Assembly (NCBI GenBank): GCA_022710585.1
Contig: JAKLGV010000013.1
Coordinates: 32,235 to 96,234, forward strand
Direction of reading: 5' to 3'
Origin: Deltaproteobacteria bacterium
Lineage (GTDB): Bacteria > Desulfobacterota > Syntrophia > Syntrophales > Smithellaceae
DNA length: 64,000 nucleotides
The notes below the pieces were generated by a model. It had not been told where the DNA came from. It did no database searches and saw nothing but the letters and a program-made list of their open reading frames with translations. How positions within the stretch are numbered: position 1 is the first letter of the stretch; every line of letters begins with the position of its first letter. A program made the translations under genes and the position numbers. Shown piece by piece: positions 48,746-57,942 of the stretch.

Positions 48746-49042
48746 ATGAGAAAGGAACAGCAAAAGAGTTGGACGCAGAAGGTAAGGGAGACCAGCTATG
48801 CTCTCGATCTGGAACCGGGAGTATTCACATTCGGCGATCCGCGCCGGATAGCCCAATCTCTCAAAGCATCCGCTGAACGCAGCACCCAAAGAAAAGCAGG
48901 ACCTTTTCAGTCGGCCATGTCCATGCTGAACTATTACATAAATCGGGCCGGGACAAAATTGCCGGTGGAGCAAAAAGCAATATTGGAACAGGCCAAGGAA
49001 GAACTGCGCGAATTGTACGGAAAGAAAAGAAAAACTTTATAG
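48746..49042 (+). CDS. DUF3175 small protein
   Basis: The protein has 98 residues. The WTQKVRETSYALDLEPGVF, RRIAQSLKASAERS and SAMSMLNYYINRAG segments match the uncharacterised DUF3175 family, from memory. It is basic and helical. The 3-bp gap to the HPP gene suggests translational coupling. Confidence 0.7.
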   Translation: MRKEQQKSWTQKVRETSYALDLEPGVFTFGDPRRIAQSLKASAERSTQRKAGPFQSAMSMLNYYINRAGTKLPVEQKAILEQAKEELRELYGKKRKTL

Positions 49043-49069
49043 TAAAGAAGAAAGTGAACGGTATTGAAA

Positions 49070-50590
49070 ATGGCTTCTGAAAACATTCCTGTAATTATCG
49101 GGGCAGGGCAGGTGACAAAAAAGGAGGCTTCCTCCGTGATGGGCGGATCGCCGGTGGACCTCATGGCCGAGGCCGTAAAGATGGCGGCAGAAGATGGTCG
49201 CTTATCACGGCATTTTCTGGAAAAGGCTGATCTGCTGATCACCACTTCGCTTTTTACCGATGACGGTATCATCAACCCGCCGGGTTGCGTGGCTGATCAA
49301 CTGAATCTTTCTGATGCGCGATGCATGGTTTCCGGATTTGGCGGCATCATGCCGCATGCCATGCTGCGTCATGCCTTGAAGGCTATCGCTGAAAACAGCG
49401 CCGGTCTGGTCATTCTGACCGGGGCGGAAGCTCAACACACGATGCAGCAGGCGAAAAAATCCAAAACCTTTAATGGCTGGAACAGGTCATCGGGGCGACC
49501 CGGTCTTGCGCCACTAACCCCGTTGGGACCGTTTGACGGCGCCTGCGAAACAGAACATATTCACGGTCTTTCGCTTCCTGCTACAGTCTATCCAATGTTT
49601 GAAAACGCTCTTCGCCGTCGGTATGGCCGCACGGTCGCCGATCATACACGGAAAATCGGCAAGTTGATGAACCGCCTTTCTCAAGTGGCGGCGAATAATC
49701 CAATGGCCTGGTTTCAGGAAGCGTTTACACCGAAGGAAATCACTGCTGTGTCGGATACCAACCGCAACATCGCTTTTCCTTACACCAAAAGGATGAACGC
49801 CATGCTTTTTGTAAACCAGGCCGCCGCCCACATCGTTACTTCCGAAAAACAAGCCCGCATGATGGGAGTTGATCCGTCAAAATGGGTGTATGTCCACGGC
49901 TATGCCGAAGCCAGTGATCACTGGAATGTCCTGGAAAGAGAGGCCTACGGTATTTCTCCGGCCATTGAAATCGTGGGTCGGACAGCCCTGAATCAGGCCG
50001 GCGTTACCATCGGGGATATTGACTTCTTCGATCTCTACAGCTGCTTTCCTGTTGCTGTGCAGGTGACCCGCGACATGCTGGGCATTGCCGAAAACGATAA
50101 ACGGCCGCTGACCGTTACCGGAGGACTTCCGTATTCCGGTGGGCCGGGAAACAACTATGTCATGCACTCCATGGCACAGATGGTGGAGGTTCTGCGTCAG
50201 CATCCCGGCAAGGTGGGTCTTGTTACAGGAAATTCTTTTTATATGACCAAGCACTCGGCGGCTGTGTGTTCCACCAAGCCTCCGAAAAACAATATGGCGG
50301 CTACAACCGATATACGTCTTTGCCAGAAAACAGTCGATCAAGGACCCAAACCTCAGATTGATCCGACACCTTCGGGTCGCGCAACGGTAGAAACCTATAC
50401 CGTGATGTATGACCGGGATAATATGCCCAGCCAGGGTGTTGTCATCGGCAAAGAAGAAAACGGGAAACGTTTTGCAGCGTTTACACCATCTGACCCGTCT
50501 CTGCTTTCAATCATGACCAGGGAAGATTTTTGCGGCATCAGAGGCACGGTCGTTTCCAAAGACAAAGTCAACACCTTCACGCCCGATTGA
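49070..50590 (+). CDS. Thiolase-like acetyl-CoA acetyltransferase family protein
   Basis: The protein has 506 residues from ATG 49070 (TTG 49064 is also possible). The IIGAGQVTKKEAS start, DFFDLYSCFPVAVQVT and TGGLPYSGGPGNNYVMHSMAQ motifs are those of thiolase-superfamily proteins of about 500 residues (SCP2-thiolase-like). The nucleophile cysteine of classical thiolases is not obvious, so activity is uncertain. Context is mixed. It may act in acyl-CoA chain cleavage. Confidence 0.7.
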   Translation: MASENIPVIIGAGQVTKKEASSVMGGSPVDLMAEAVKMAAEDGRLSRHFLEKADLLITTSLFTDDGIINPPGCVADQLNLSDARCMVSGFGGIMPHAMLRHALKAIAENSAGLVILTGAEAQHTMQQAKKSKTFNGWNRSSGRPGLAPLTPLGPFDGACETEHIHGLSLPATVYPMFENALRRRYGRTVADHTRKIGKLMNRLSQVAANNPMAWFQEAFTPKEITAVSDTNRNIAFPYTKRMNAMLFVNQAAAHIVTSEKQARMMGVDPSKWVYVHGYAEASDHWNVLEREAYGISPAIEIVGRTALNQAGVTIGDIDFFDLYSCFPVAVQVTRDMLGIAENDKRPLTVTGGLPYSGGPGNNYVMHSMAQMVEVLRQHPGKVGLVTGNSFYMTKHSAAVCSTKPPKNNMAATTDIRLCQKTVDQGPKPQIDPTPSGRATVETYTVMYDRDNMPSQGVVIGKEENGKRFAAFTPSDPSLLSIMTREDFCGIRGTVVSKDKVNTFTPD

Positions 50591-50741
50591 AAGTCAGCGG
50601 AATTGACGGTTGCAGTATTTTCTTTTCTCCTGGTGGTGGCCCTTGTGGGGTGGACGTTTACAGAAATAAGTGATATCCTAAAACAACAGATATGATATAT
50701 TTTACACCTCCCGAATATGAGAGTTCCGAAGGGATCAGTCG

Positions 50742-51950
50742 ATGAAAATATTATACTATGACTGCTTTGCCGGCATCAGCGGCGATATGAATCTTGGTGC
50801 CATGCTTGATCTGGGTGTGGATCAGAAATATTTATTGCGGGAACTTAGCAAATTAAACATCGGTTCATATCAATTAAAAGTTTATCAGGATCAGCGTGGA
50901 GGCATTACCGGCACCAAAGTCGATGTTATTGTTCCGTCTGACAAAAAAAAATCTTCCCGCCACGGTCATGATCATCGCACTTTTCGCGAAATTGACGGAT
51001 TAATCAAGCAAAGCAGTTTGTCCGCAAACGTCAAAAAAATCAGCTCCAATATTTTTACCTGTCTGGCACGGGCAGAAGCAAAAATCCACGGGGAAAAAAT
51101 TGAGAATGTTCACTTTCATGAGATAGGCGCGATTGATTCGATTGTCGATATTGTCGGTGCGGCAATTTGTCTGGACGGTCTAAGGGTGGATAAAGTTGTC
51201 TCGTCGCCTGTGCAGGTGGGGTCCGGCATCATTCATTGTAACCACGGCACGCTGCCCGTCCCGGCGCCGGCCACAGCAGAAATTCTTCAGGGGATTCCCG
51301 TGAAGACCGGTCTGGTGCCTTTTGAAGCGACAACACCGACAGGCGCCGCGATTATCGCCTCCACAGCGTCATCCTTTACGGATCAAATTGATTTCATTCC
51401 GCAGAAAATCGGCTATGGTCTGGGTAGTAAAGAATCGTCAGTTCCCAATGTGCTGCGTTTGTTTCTGGGGGAGATATCCGCCAGGATTGAAAACGCGGAT
51501 GACCTTGAAATCGGCGAAGCGGTGATCATCGAATGCAACATTGATGATATGAATCCCGAACTTTATGATTATATGATGGATCAACTATTTGCCACAGGAG
51601 CCCAGGACGTGTTTTTCACGCCGATCATCATGAAAAAATCGCGTCCGGCGGTGACCATTTCCGTTCTTTGTTCGGCGGGCCAACAGAAAAATATTGAAAA
51701 TGTTCTGTTATTGAATTCTTCGAGCTTCGGCCTTCGTTCCTATCATGTATCCAAGACGATGTTGAAACGTGAAATTGAAAAAGTGAAAACCAGGTATGGC
51801 GACGTTTCCGTTAAAAAAGGTTATCTTAACAGCCGCATGATCAAATCCAAGCCGGAATATGAAGATTGCCGGAAGCTGGCCAAAGAAAACGGCGTCTCTC
51901 TTCAGGATATCTATGAAAGTGTTCGTCTGGCTAAAAGGAATAAAAAATGA
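50742..51950 (+). CDS. larC: LarC-type nickel-insertion protein
   Basis: The protein has 402 residues. YYDCFAGISGDMNLGAMLDLG at the N-terminus, an acidic/His-rich segment (KSSRHGHDHRTF) and the NCNHGTLPVPAPATAEIL-type region match LarC. This enzyme inserts nickel into the pyridinium bis-thiocarboxylate cofactor using CTP. Here it is a single ORF, not split as in lactobacilli. AAGGG lies 9 bases before ATG. It overlaps larB by ATGA. Confidence 0.85.
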   Translation: MKILYYDCFAGISGDMNLGAMLDLGVDQKYLLRELSKLNIGSYQLKVYQDQRGGITGTKVDVIVPSDKKKSSRHGHDHRTFREIDGLIKQSSLSANVKKISSNIFTCLARAEAKIHGEKIENVHFHEIGAIDSIVDIVGAAICLDGLRVDKVVSSPVQVGSGIIHCNHGTLPVPAPATAEILQGIPVKTGLVPFEATTPTGAAIIASTASSFTDQIDFIPQKIGYGLGSKESSVPNVLRLFLGEISARIENADDLEIGEAVIIECNIDDMNPELYDYMMDQLFATGAQDVFFTPIIMKKSRPAVTISVLCSAGQQKNIENVLLLNSSSFGLRSYHVSKTMLKREIEKVKTRYGDVSVKKGYLNSRMIKSKPEYEDCRKLAKENGVSLQDIYESVRLAKRNKK

Positions 51951-52696
51951 ACAAAAACGCTTTGAAAGTATTTTTGGGAAAAGTTCGTGACGGGAAAATC
52001 GATATCGAAACCGCCATCGACGAGCTGAAGAATCTGTCTTACGTTGATCTAGGCTGCGCCAAGCTGGACACGCATCGCGAGCTGCGTGTCGGCCATCCGG
52101 AAGTTATCTTTTGTCAGGGAAAAACCATCGCGCAGATTAAAACGATTATACAGGCGATGATGGCCGGCAAAAGCAATATTCTGGCCACGCGCGCCGGGGA
52201 GGATGTTTTTGACGCCGTCCGGGAAATTTGTCCTGCTGCGGATTACAATCCTTTGGCGCGGACCATTACGTTAACCAGAAAAAAAAGGCGTCAGTCTAAA
52301 AATTACATTGCCGTTGTAACAGCCGGAACTTCCGATCTACCCGTTGCTGAGGAAGCCGCGGTCACAGCCGAGATATTCGGCAATCGGGTGGAAAGGATTG
52401 TCGATGTCGGAGTGGCCGGTGTTCACCGTTTACTGGATAAGATGAATGTAATCCGGGGAGCCCGTGTGATCATTGTGGTTGCCGGCATGGAGGGAGCTCT
52501 GCCCAGCGTGGTTGCCGGCCTGGTGGATAAGCCGGTCATCGCCGTGCCGACGTCTGTCGGCTATGGAGCCAGCTTTCATGGATTGGCGGCGCTGTTATCC
52601 ATGCTGAACAGTTGCGCGGGTGGTGTATCGGTCGTGAATATCGACAATGGTTTTGGAGCGGGATACATGGCCAGCGTAATCAACAAACTGAAATAA
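51947..52696 (+). CDS. larB: LarB-type carboxylase of the nickel-pincer cofactor
   Basis: The protein has 249 residues. The N-terminal domain leads into a PurE-like domain with AVVTAGTSDLPVAEEAA and VDKPVIAVPTSVGYGASFHGLAALLSMLNSC. LarB carboxylates nicotinic acid adenine dinucleotide at the start of nickel-pincer synthesis. It overlaps larC by 4 bp. No LarE or LarA gene lies in the window. Confidence 0.85.
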   Translation: MNKNALKVFLGKVRDGKIDIETAIDELKNLSYVDLGCAKLDTHRELRVGHPEVIFCQGKTIAQIKTIIQAMMAGKSNILATRAGEDVFDAVREICPAADYNPLARTITLTRKKRRQSKNYIAVVTAGTSDLPVAEEAAVTAEIFGNRVERIVDVGVAGVHRLLDKMNVIRGARVIIVVAGMEGALPSVVAGLVDKPVIAVPTSVGYGASFHGLAALLSMLNSCAGGVSVVNIDNGFGAGYMASVINKLK

Positions 52697-52742
52697 GTCG
52701 TCAAGATACCGGGTATTCAGTCAGACATTCTGTCAGCGCGAT

Positions 52743-53465
52743 TCACTTAATGTATCCTTCGAACAGATAACACAAATCATCGACCGCCTGGCCGTCAATG
52801 GATAAGTTGACGCCGCTGGCAAAATAATCAAGTACAACGATAGCGTTAAGATTGGCGTCTTTGGTATCTATCGTCCCCAGTCTTTTTAAAAAACTTTGAT
52901 TCACTATTTTTACATTATCGTAGACCTGGGTCAATTTTTTTAAATTCCAGTCAGGCTGACCGCCATGCCTGTATAAAAAATACTGGGAAACCAGATGCAT
53001 CGAAATGGCGCGATGGAGAGTCTCTTCGATTGTGGCAAAAGGAAGATGGAAGCGCACCATCGGCTTTAACTTTTCCATGACAGGGCATCCGCTGGTCACC
53101 ATATAAATGCCGAGCAGAGAGCTGACGCCCTGCTGCAAAGTTCCTTCTTTGGAATAGGTTCTCTCGTTCGTTGTGACAATTGTTTCTACCGGTTCGGAAG
53201 ATTGGAAGATGCTGAAGTAATCAATTACTTCCACCAGGTTCACGGCGACGGGGCAATATTCGTGCTGCTGTTCATCCAGTGTGCAATTCGGGCATTTGCA
53301 GCAGTTGAGTTTTGTCCATTTGGGACGGAATTTATCTTCCGCTGGAATAAGATTCAGCGAGAATCTGTCTAAGTCGATATTAAACTCGGCCTCCTCCCCG
53401 CTGTTGAATATAAATTTGTAATTGAAATTTTTCTTGTTTGCGGCAATGCGTACACAATCTTCCAT
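52743..53465 (-). CDS. Hypothetical protein with Cys cluster
   Basis: The protein has 240 residues and is not recognised. A CCKCPNC...EYCPV segment (about residues 55-72) suggests a metal or iron-sulfur site. The rest is mixed helical and soluble with no signal peptide. It is divergent from the aminotransferase gene and shows no operon partner. Confidence 0.6.
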   Translation of the reverse strand: MEDCVRIAANKKNFNYKFIFNSGEEAEFNIDLDRFSLNLIPAEDKFRPKWTKLNCCKCPNCTLDEQQHEYCPVAVNLVEVIDYFSIFQSSEPVETIVTTNERTYSKEGTLQQGVSSLLGIYMVTSGCPVMEKLKPMVRFHLPFATIEETLHRAISMHLVSQYFLYRHGGQPDWNLKKLTQVYDNVKIVNQSFLKRLGTIDTKDANLNAIVVLDYFASGVNLSIDGQAVDDLCYLFEGYIK

Positions 53466-53655
53466 CTTTGATTATCTCCTGTAAATTGTCTGCTGATTCA
53501 ATAACAGGGTTATCTCCCCCGGGTAAAAAACTTATATCTAAATTAATTATATGAAATGATGTTTTCTGTCAATTATCAGAATGTTGTGTGAAAAAGCGCA
53601 GGAAGCTCTTTGCGCATTGAAGTGGAAACTAACATGTGCTAGGTAACAACATCAT

Positions 53656-54810
53656 ATGAATACGACGATTAAATTGACGTCCAAACTGCCGAATGTCGGC
53701 GTGACGATTTTTACCGTGATGTCCAAGCTGGCCGGCGACGCGGGCGCCATCAATCTTTCGCAGGGTTTCCCTGATTTTGATGTATCCGCGGAGCTGCGTA
53801 GCCTGGTTGCCAAATTCATGGCATTAGGGCAAAACCAGTATGCGCCCATGCAGGGTGTTCCTGCTTTAAGGCAGCGCATTGCCGAAAAAACAAAAGAGCT
53901 TTACGGCGTTTCATATGATCCGGACACAGAAATCACCGTTACATCCGGGGCTACGGAGGCTCTCTTTTCCGCCATCGCCTGTGTGGTGAAGGACGGAGAT
54001 GAGGTCATCCTGTTTGAACCGGCTTATGATGCCTACGCGCCGGATGTTGAGCTTGCCGGAGGCGTGCCGGTCTATGTGCAGTTGAAGTATCCGGATTATC
54101 ATATCGACTGGAATGAGGTGAAGGATAAGTTCACCCCGAAAACCAGGATGCTGATCCTGAATTCACCGCACAATCCCACGGGCGCTATCCTTGGCCGGGA
54201 GGACATGAAAGCGCTTATCGACATCGTTGCCGACACGGATATTCTCATTGTTTCCGATGAAGTGTATGAGCATATCGTCTTTGACGGCCAGCGTCACGAG
54301 AGCATGATCAGATATCCGGAACTGGCCGCGCGAAGTTTTGTCATCAGCTCTTTCGGAAAGACTTACCATACCACGGGCTGGAAACTGGGCTATTGTCTGG
54401 CCCCCAAAGAGCTGACTGTGGAATTTCAAAGAGTGCACCAGTTCGTGACGTTTGCTTCCCACACGCCAACCCAGTATGCCTACGCGGAGTTTATGGAGCA
54501 AAAAGAAAAGTATCTTACGCTTCCGGATTTTTATCAGAAAAAGCGGGACATGTTTCTCTCGCTGATTCAGAACTCACGCTTCAGGCCTCTGCCCTGCAGG
54601 GGAACCTATTTTCAAATGCTTTCCTATGACGCCATATCGGATGAGAAGGATATTGATTTTGCCAGACGGCTGACGTTGGAACATAAAGTGGCGGCCATTC
54701 CCCCATCGGTTTTTTACATCGGAGGCGATGACCATAAAGTCTTACGTTTTTGCTTTGCCAAGAAGGAGGAAACTTTGATGGCCGCGGCGGAGAAATTATG
54801 CAGGATTTAA
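53656..54810 (+). CDS. PLP aminotransferase, methionine/glutamine (KAT/YbdL) type
   Basis: The protein has 384 residues of fold type I. The PLP-binding lysine is about 235 in SSFGKTYHTTGWKLGY. NSPHNPTGAI and an R-containing FCFAKKEE C-terminus bind the substrate carboxylate. YbdL/MtnE-type enzymes transaminate keto-methylthiobutyrate with glutamine. The overlapping omega-amidase gene supports that coupling. It overlaps the next gene by 13 bp. Confidence 0.8.
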   Translation: MNTTIKLTSKLPNVGVTIFTVMSKLAGDAGAINLSQGFPDFDVSAELRSLVAKFMALGQNQYAPMQGVPALRQRIAEKTKELYGVSYDPDTEITVTSGATEALFSAIACVVKDGDEVILFEPAYDAYAPDVELAGGVPVYVQLKYPDYHIDWNEVKDKFTPKTRMLILNSPHNPTGAILGREDMKALIDIVADTDILIVSDEVYEHIVFDGQRHESMIRYPELAARSFVISSFGKTYHTTGWKLGYCLAPKELTVEFQRVHQFVTFASHTPTQYAYAEFMEQKEKYLTLPDFYQKKRDMFLSLIQNSRFRPLPCRGTYFQMLSYDAISDEKDIDFARRLTLEHKVAAIPPSVFYIGGDDHKVLRFCFAKKEETLMAAAEKLCRI

Positions 54811-55583
54811 CCATCACACTGATCCAGACGGAGCTTATTTGGGAAGACATTCCGGCCAATCTTGCAATGTTCGACGGGAAGATAGACCGTATTTCTGAAA
54901 AAACGGATATCATCATTCTACCGGAGATGTTCACGACAGGCTTCACCATGAACGTTGAAAAAGCCGCGGAGTCGATGAACGGTTCAGCTGTGGCATGGCT
55001 CATTGCCAAAGCAGAGCAAAAGCGGGCGCATATTATGGGAAGTGTGATGATTAAGGAAGACAATAAATATTTTAACCGGCTCGTGTGGGCTAAGCCGGAC
55101 GGTGAAATTCTGACCTACGATAAGAAGCATCTCTTCAGAATGGCCGGCGAGCACAAGGTGTTCTCGGCGGGAAACAGTCATCTCACCGTCGAGGTCAATG
55201 GATGGAAACTGCGAACCTTCATCTGCTACGATCTGCGCTTTCCCGTCTGGAGCCGGAATATCGGCAATGTTTATGACGTTGCCATCTATACCGCCAACTG
55301 GCCCGCCAGACGAGCGCATCACTGGAAACTGTTGCTTCCGGCGCGAGCTGTGGAAAATCAGTGTTATGTCATCGGCGTTAACCGTGTAGGTAAAGACGGC
55401 AACCACTGCGCTTATAGAGGCGATTCGTCCATCGTCGATCCTGTGGGCAATATCATTCATCAGCAGGCGGATGTTTCCTGCATTTACACAACAAAATTAG
55501 AATATGAAAAAATAAAAGAATTCCGCGAAACCTTTGCCGCCTGGCGGGACGCCGACAGTGACGCGGTAAAATTCTCTCGCTGA
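54798..55583 (+). CDS. Nitrilase-superfamily omega-amidase (YafV/Nit2 type)
   Basis: The protein has 261 residues from ATG 54798 inside the aminotransferase end. The catalytic Glu-Lys-Cys triad is in ILPEMFTTGF, KKHLFR and FICYDLRFPVW. Omega-amidases hydrolyse alpha-ketoglutaramate or ketosuccinamate formed when glutamine or asparagine is the amino donor. The overlap with the aminotransferase strongly suggests one pathway (methionine salvage). Confidence 0.85.
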   Translation: MQDLTITLIQTELIWEDIPANLAMFDGKIDRISEKTDIIILPEMFTTGFTMNVEKAAESMNGSAVAWLIAKAEQKRAHIMGSVMIKEDNKYFNRLVWAKPDGEILTYDKKHLFRMAGEHKVFSAGNSHLTVEVNGWKLRTFICYDLRFPVWSRNIGNVYDVAIYTANWPARRAHHWKLLLPARAVENQCYVIGVNRVGKDGNHCAYRGDSSIVDPVGNIIHQQADVSCIYTTKLEYEKIKEFRETFAAWRDADSDAVKFSR

Positions 55584-55708
55584 TTTCGAGACTTTTATTG
55601 ATCAAATAGTATTTTATAGTACTGACATATTTTTAATTAGGAATGCTTCAGGGGCTCATGGATCAGGCAGAGTCAATCAGTTAATTAAAACATAATATGA
55701 GAGGCTTT

Positions 55709-55951
55709 ATGGCGGCAAACAGTAATGAATTGCAAGTTACAGAAATCGATAAGACATTCACCAGTCGGGGCGAACAATTAAAGGCTTCGCTTTATCTGCC
55801 GACCGGACCGAAAAAAATGGTAGATCGCATGAAGCAAGCGACATATATCAGCATGCCTATGAATCATTTTGAACCGTATGGCGGCGAGCCCTTTGAAAAA
55901 TTAGTAAAGATAATGGGTGATTTCCTAAAGACTAATTTGAAAGATCGCTGA
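55709..55951 (+). pseudogene. Internally deleted alpha/beta-hydrolase remnant
   Basis: An 80-residue open frame. The first 35 residues (KTFTSRGEQLKASLYLPTG) look like the start of an alpha/beta-hydrolase. The last about 40 (MPMNHFEPYGGEPFEKLVK and onward) look like the end of the same family, including the catalytic His. The nucleophile-Ser region is absent, with a junction near 55818. It is probably a gene that lost its middle by an in-frame deletion. A short functional protein cannot be excluded. Confidence 0.5.
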
Positions 55952-55978
55952 TAACATTTAGATCATAGGGGGCAGACG

Positions 55979-56458
55979 ATGAATGAATGGACAACCGTAT
56001 TTGATTTAACGTCAAGAGGTGCGCGGGCGGAAGCCATTCCTCATCTTATTGGCAGCATCGTTCTGATGATCGGCGGCCTCGCAGGGATCATATTTCATAA
56101 TTGGATTATCCGGAAATTGGACACACGCATCCCGAGAAGCATCTTCGGCATTATGATATTGTCGGGACTCTTTTGGTGTGCGGGGCATCTGGATGTTATC
56201 AATTATGCTGTTTTGAAAAACGCGAAAAATGCGCAAGTCGTTGAAGGAATCGTTCACGTTTCTCACAGGCAGCCTTATCAGGGACACACATCCGGCGACA
56301 AAATTAACGTCGACGGTCATCCGTTTGAGATTGATTACTTTAACGCGGCTCCCGGATACAAGGATACTCTTGCCCACGGCGGCGTCCTGGGGGAAGGAAC
56401 TTACGCCAGAATCCACCATTGCGACGGCGTGATTGTTAAAGTCGAGGTTAAAAAATAA
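55979..56458 (+). CDS. Small membrane protein of unknown function
   Basis: The protein has 159 residues with two or three membrane segments (22-42, 54-72) followed by a soluble domain with HVSHRQPYQGHTSGDKINVDGH and DYFNAAPGYKDT. It is not recognised. The gap to the hydrolase remnant is 27 bp. Confidence 0.6.
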   Translation: MNEWTTVFDLTSRGARAEAIPHLIGSIVLMIGGLAGIIFHNWIIRKLDTRIPRSIFGIMILSGLFWCAGHLDVINYAVLKNAKNAQVVEGIVHVSHRQPYQGHTSGDKINVDGHPFEIDYFNAAPGYKDTLAHGGVLGEGTYARIHHCDGVIVKVEVKK

Positions 56459-56477
56459 AAAAAAATAAGAGGAATTT

Positions 56478-56561
56478 ATGGACAGGGAAATCGAACTGGA
56501 TGAATTTATTGCTCTCGGTCTCGAAGCCATGAAGGGCGTTGCGGATGATTTGGGGTTATAA
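56478..56561 (+). CDS. Possible 27-residue micro-ORF
   Basis: ATG at 56478 follows AGAGGAATTT. The product is MDREIELDEFIALGLEAMKG-like, acidic and ends at TAA 56559. It has a good ribosome site but no recognised family, and could be a truncated N-terminus. Confidence 0.25.
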   Translation: MDREIELDEFIALGLEAMKGVADDLGL

Positions 56562-56657
56562 AAATGAAAATGAGGAATGGCGAGCCGTTGATTTGCTGAT
56601 AGTGATTTATAAAATGAAGCACGGTTTAGACTTCACTGGACTCGTCTTCAGCTTGTC

Positions 56658-57032
56658 TCATTCTTCTTTACTGGTCAGCCATTCTTCGGCTTCTTTTACT
56701 GTTTCAAAAATATGAACGGGCAGAGAGCGGTTGATGGCAACGTTCTCGATAAACTTCATGGATTGTTTAGTGGACGTGACACTGACATAGGCGATATCTT
56801 TAAAAAAACCAAATAAATCTTGACTGGTTCTTGAGACGATATCAAAAATATCAATTGTTCCTAATCGTTTGCCTTTAAAGTGTTCTTCGATAAGAATCCG
56901 TGTATAATGCTTGGTGGTGCATTCACGATAGATTTCCTGGACATAATACATAGTATTTTCTAGAGTGTTTTCACCCTCAACGATGAAGTGGGCATAGGTT
57001 GGTTTTTGTATGGAAGTAATCTTGCAAGTCAT
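56658..57032 (-). CDS. SpoIIAA/STAS-like small protein
   Basis: The protein has 124 residues from ATG 57032 (TTG 57059 is an alternative). The alternating beta-alpha pattern ends PVHIFETVKEAEEWL, like SpoIIAA-like/STAS proteins. It may be an anti-anti-sigma-type or adaptor protein. There are no partners in view, and the assignment is tentative. Confidence 0.5.
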   Translation of the reverse strand: MTCKITSIQKPTYAHFIVEGENTLENTMYYVQEIYRECTTKHYTRILIEEHFKGKRLGTIDIFDIVSRTSQDLFGFFKDIAYVSVTSTKQSMKFIENVAINRSLPVHIFETVKEAEEWLTSKEE

Positions 57033-57102
57033 GGATAAGAAGATTCCTTGTTTTTTCAATTGTCGAAGATGCTAGTGTAGTGTTATATAAATATGTTTAC
57101 AT

Positions 57103-57190
57103 CATGTCATTTCGACCGAAGGGAGAAATCTTAATGATCATAGGAATATACAGGATGTCTCCTGTTGGTTGATATAACGAGATTTCATTA
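57103..57190. repeat. Degenerate palindromic (REP-like) repeat
   Basis: TCATTTCGACCGAAGGGAGA with AATCTT, and about 35 bases later a degraded inverted partner (GATGTCTCCTGTTGGTTGAT, then GAGATTTC). The ATTTCGA..GAA.GGAGAAATCTT motif is of a kind repeated through many bacterial genomes. Only one copy is in the window. Confidence 0.5.
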
Positions 57191-57265
57191 TAACACTATA
57201 ATAGTCTTATAAATACATTCGCTATAATTGTCAAACCTCTTTTAATAGTCAGAAAAATTTCTTAA

Positions 57266-57281
57266 TCCCGTCTCTTCGGGA
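57266..57281 (-). terminator. Hairpin after AtpI-like gene
   Basis: TCCCG (57266-57270) pairs with CGGGA (57277-57281). On the minus strand it follows the TAG stop directly and is followed by TTAAGAAATTTTTC, a weak T-tract. Confidence 0.4.
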
Positions 57282-57530
57282 CTAGTTCTTCGAGAGTGTA
57301 ATTAACTTTAATGATTCCTCATAGATTTCAATAAAGCAGCCGATGATGGACAGGACAAGAAATCCCAGCATGAATATCGGTGCAGTGCCCAGCATTTTAT
57401 CCAGAAGGTAGCCCAGCCACAGGAAAAGGCAGGATGTGATCACAAGTGCAAATCCCCACGCCGATAGCATAATGATTAAATGAAAAGAATTAGAAACGAA
57501 GTGATTTGTCTTATGAGTGATGGCTGGCAT
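57282..57530 (-). CDS. AtpI-like (ATPase_gene1) two-helix membrane protein
   Basis: The protein has 82 residues. Two membrane helices are joined by WLGYLLDKMLGTAPIFMLGF, the signature of AtpI/gene-1 proteins that normally precede F-type ATP synthase operons and help c-ring assembly. Here it stands alone, 12 kb from the V-type operon. Its own F-type operon is not visible. Confidence 0.65.
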   Translation of the reverse strand: MPAITHKTNHFVSNSFHLIIMLSAWGFALVITSCLFLWLGYLLDKMLGTAPIFMLGFLVLSIIGCFIEIYEESLKLITLSKN

Positions 57531-57942
57531 AATCTCCTTCCTCTTACCGTTACTCCGAATTGATTGAAAATCTTGCCAAACGCTTCGTAATCCGACAATA
57601 CGTTTTTCTCTTACTTATAAAATAATCATCACTTTTATCATTACAATGTTGAAGCTTCAGGAAAAATAAAAAAATCGACTTGAGGTAGATTCTTATTAGT
57701 CACTCTCCGGAGAGATGAATTCAGCGAACAACGATCGTCGGGGAAAATCGGATTTCCCATTCACAAGAAAGATGGAGTAATGAAAACGGCTGACATTTTT
57801 GTAACTTGGTCCCAAAATCCGTACAATTATGTTTTCTTTTCTTTAGGTTTGTGTATTCAAAATATTGTAAATATAGAATTACATTATGAATCTTTCTTTG
57901 GCATTATCCTTGCTGCGTAGATCAACAGGAAGGAGAACTGTT
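57531..57942. other. Intergenic region upstream of the PII gene
   Basis: About 410 AT-rich bases between divergent genes. A plausible promoter for the PII gene is at 57799-57827. No gene, repeat or sigma54 site was seen. Confidence 0.5.
57799..57827 (+). promoter_or_regulatory. Possible sigma70 promoter for PII gene
   Basis: TTGTAA (57799-57804), a 17-base spacer, then TACAAT (57822-57827). Confidence 0.4.
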
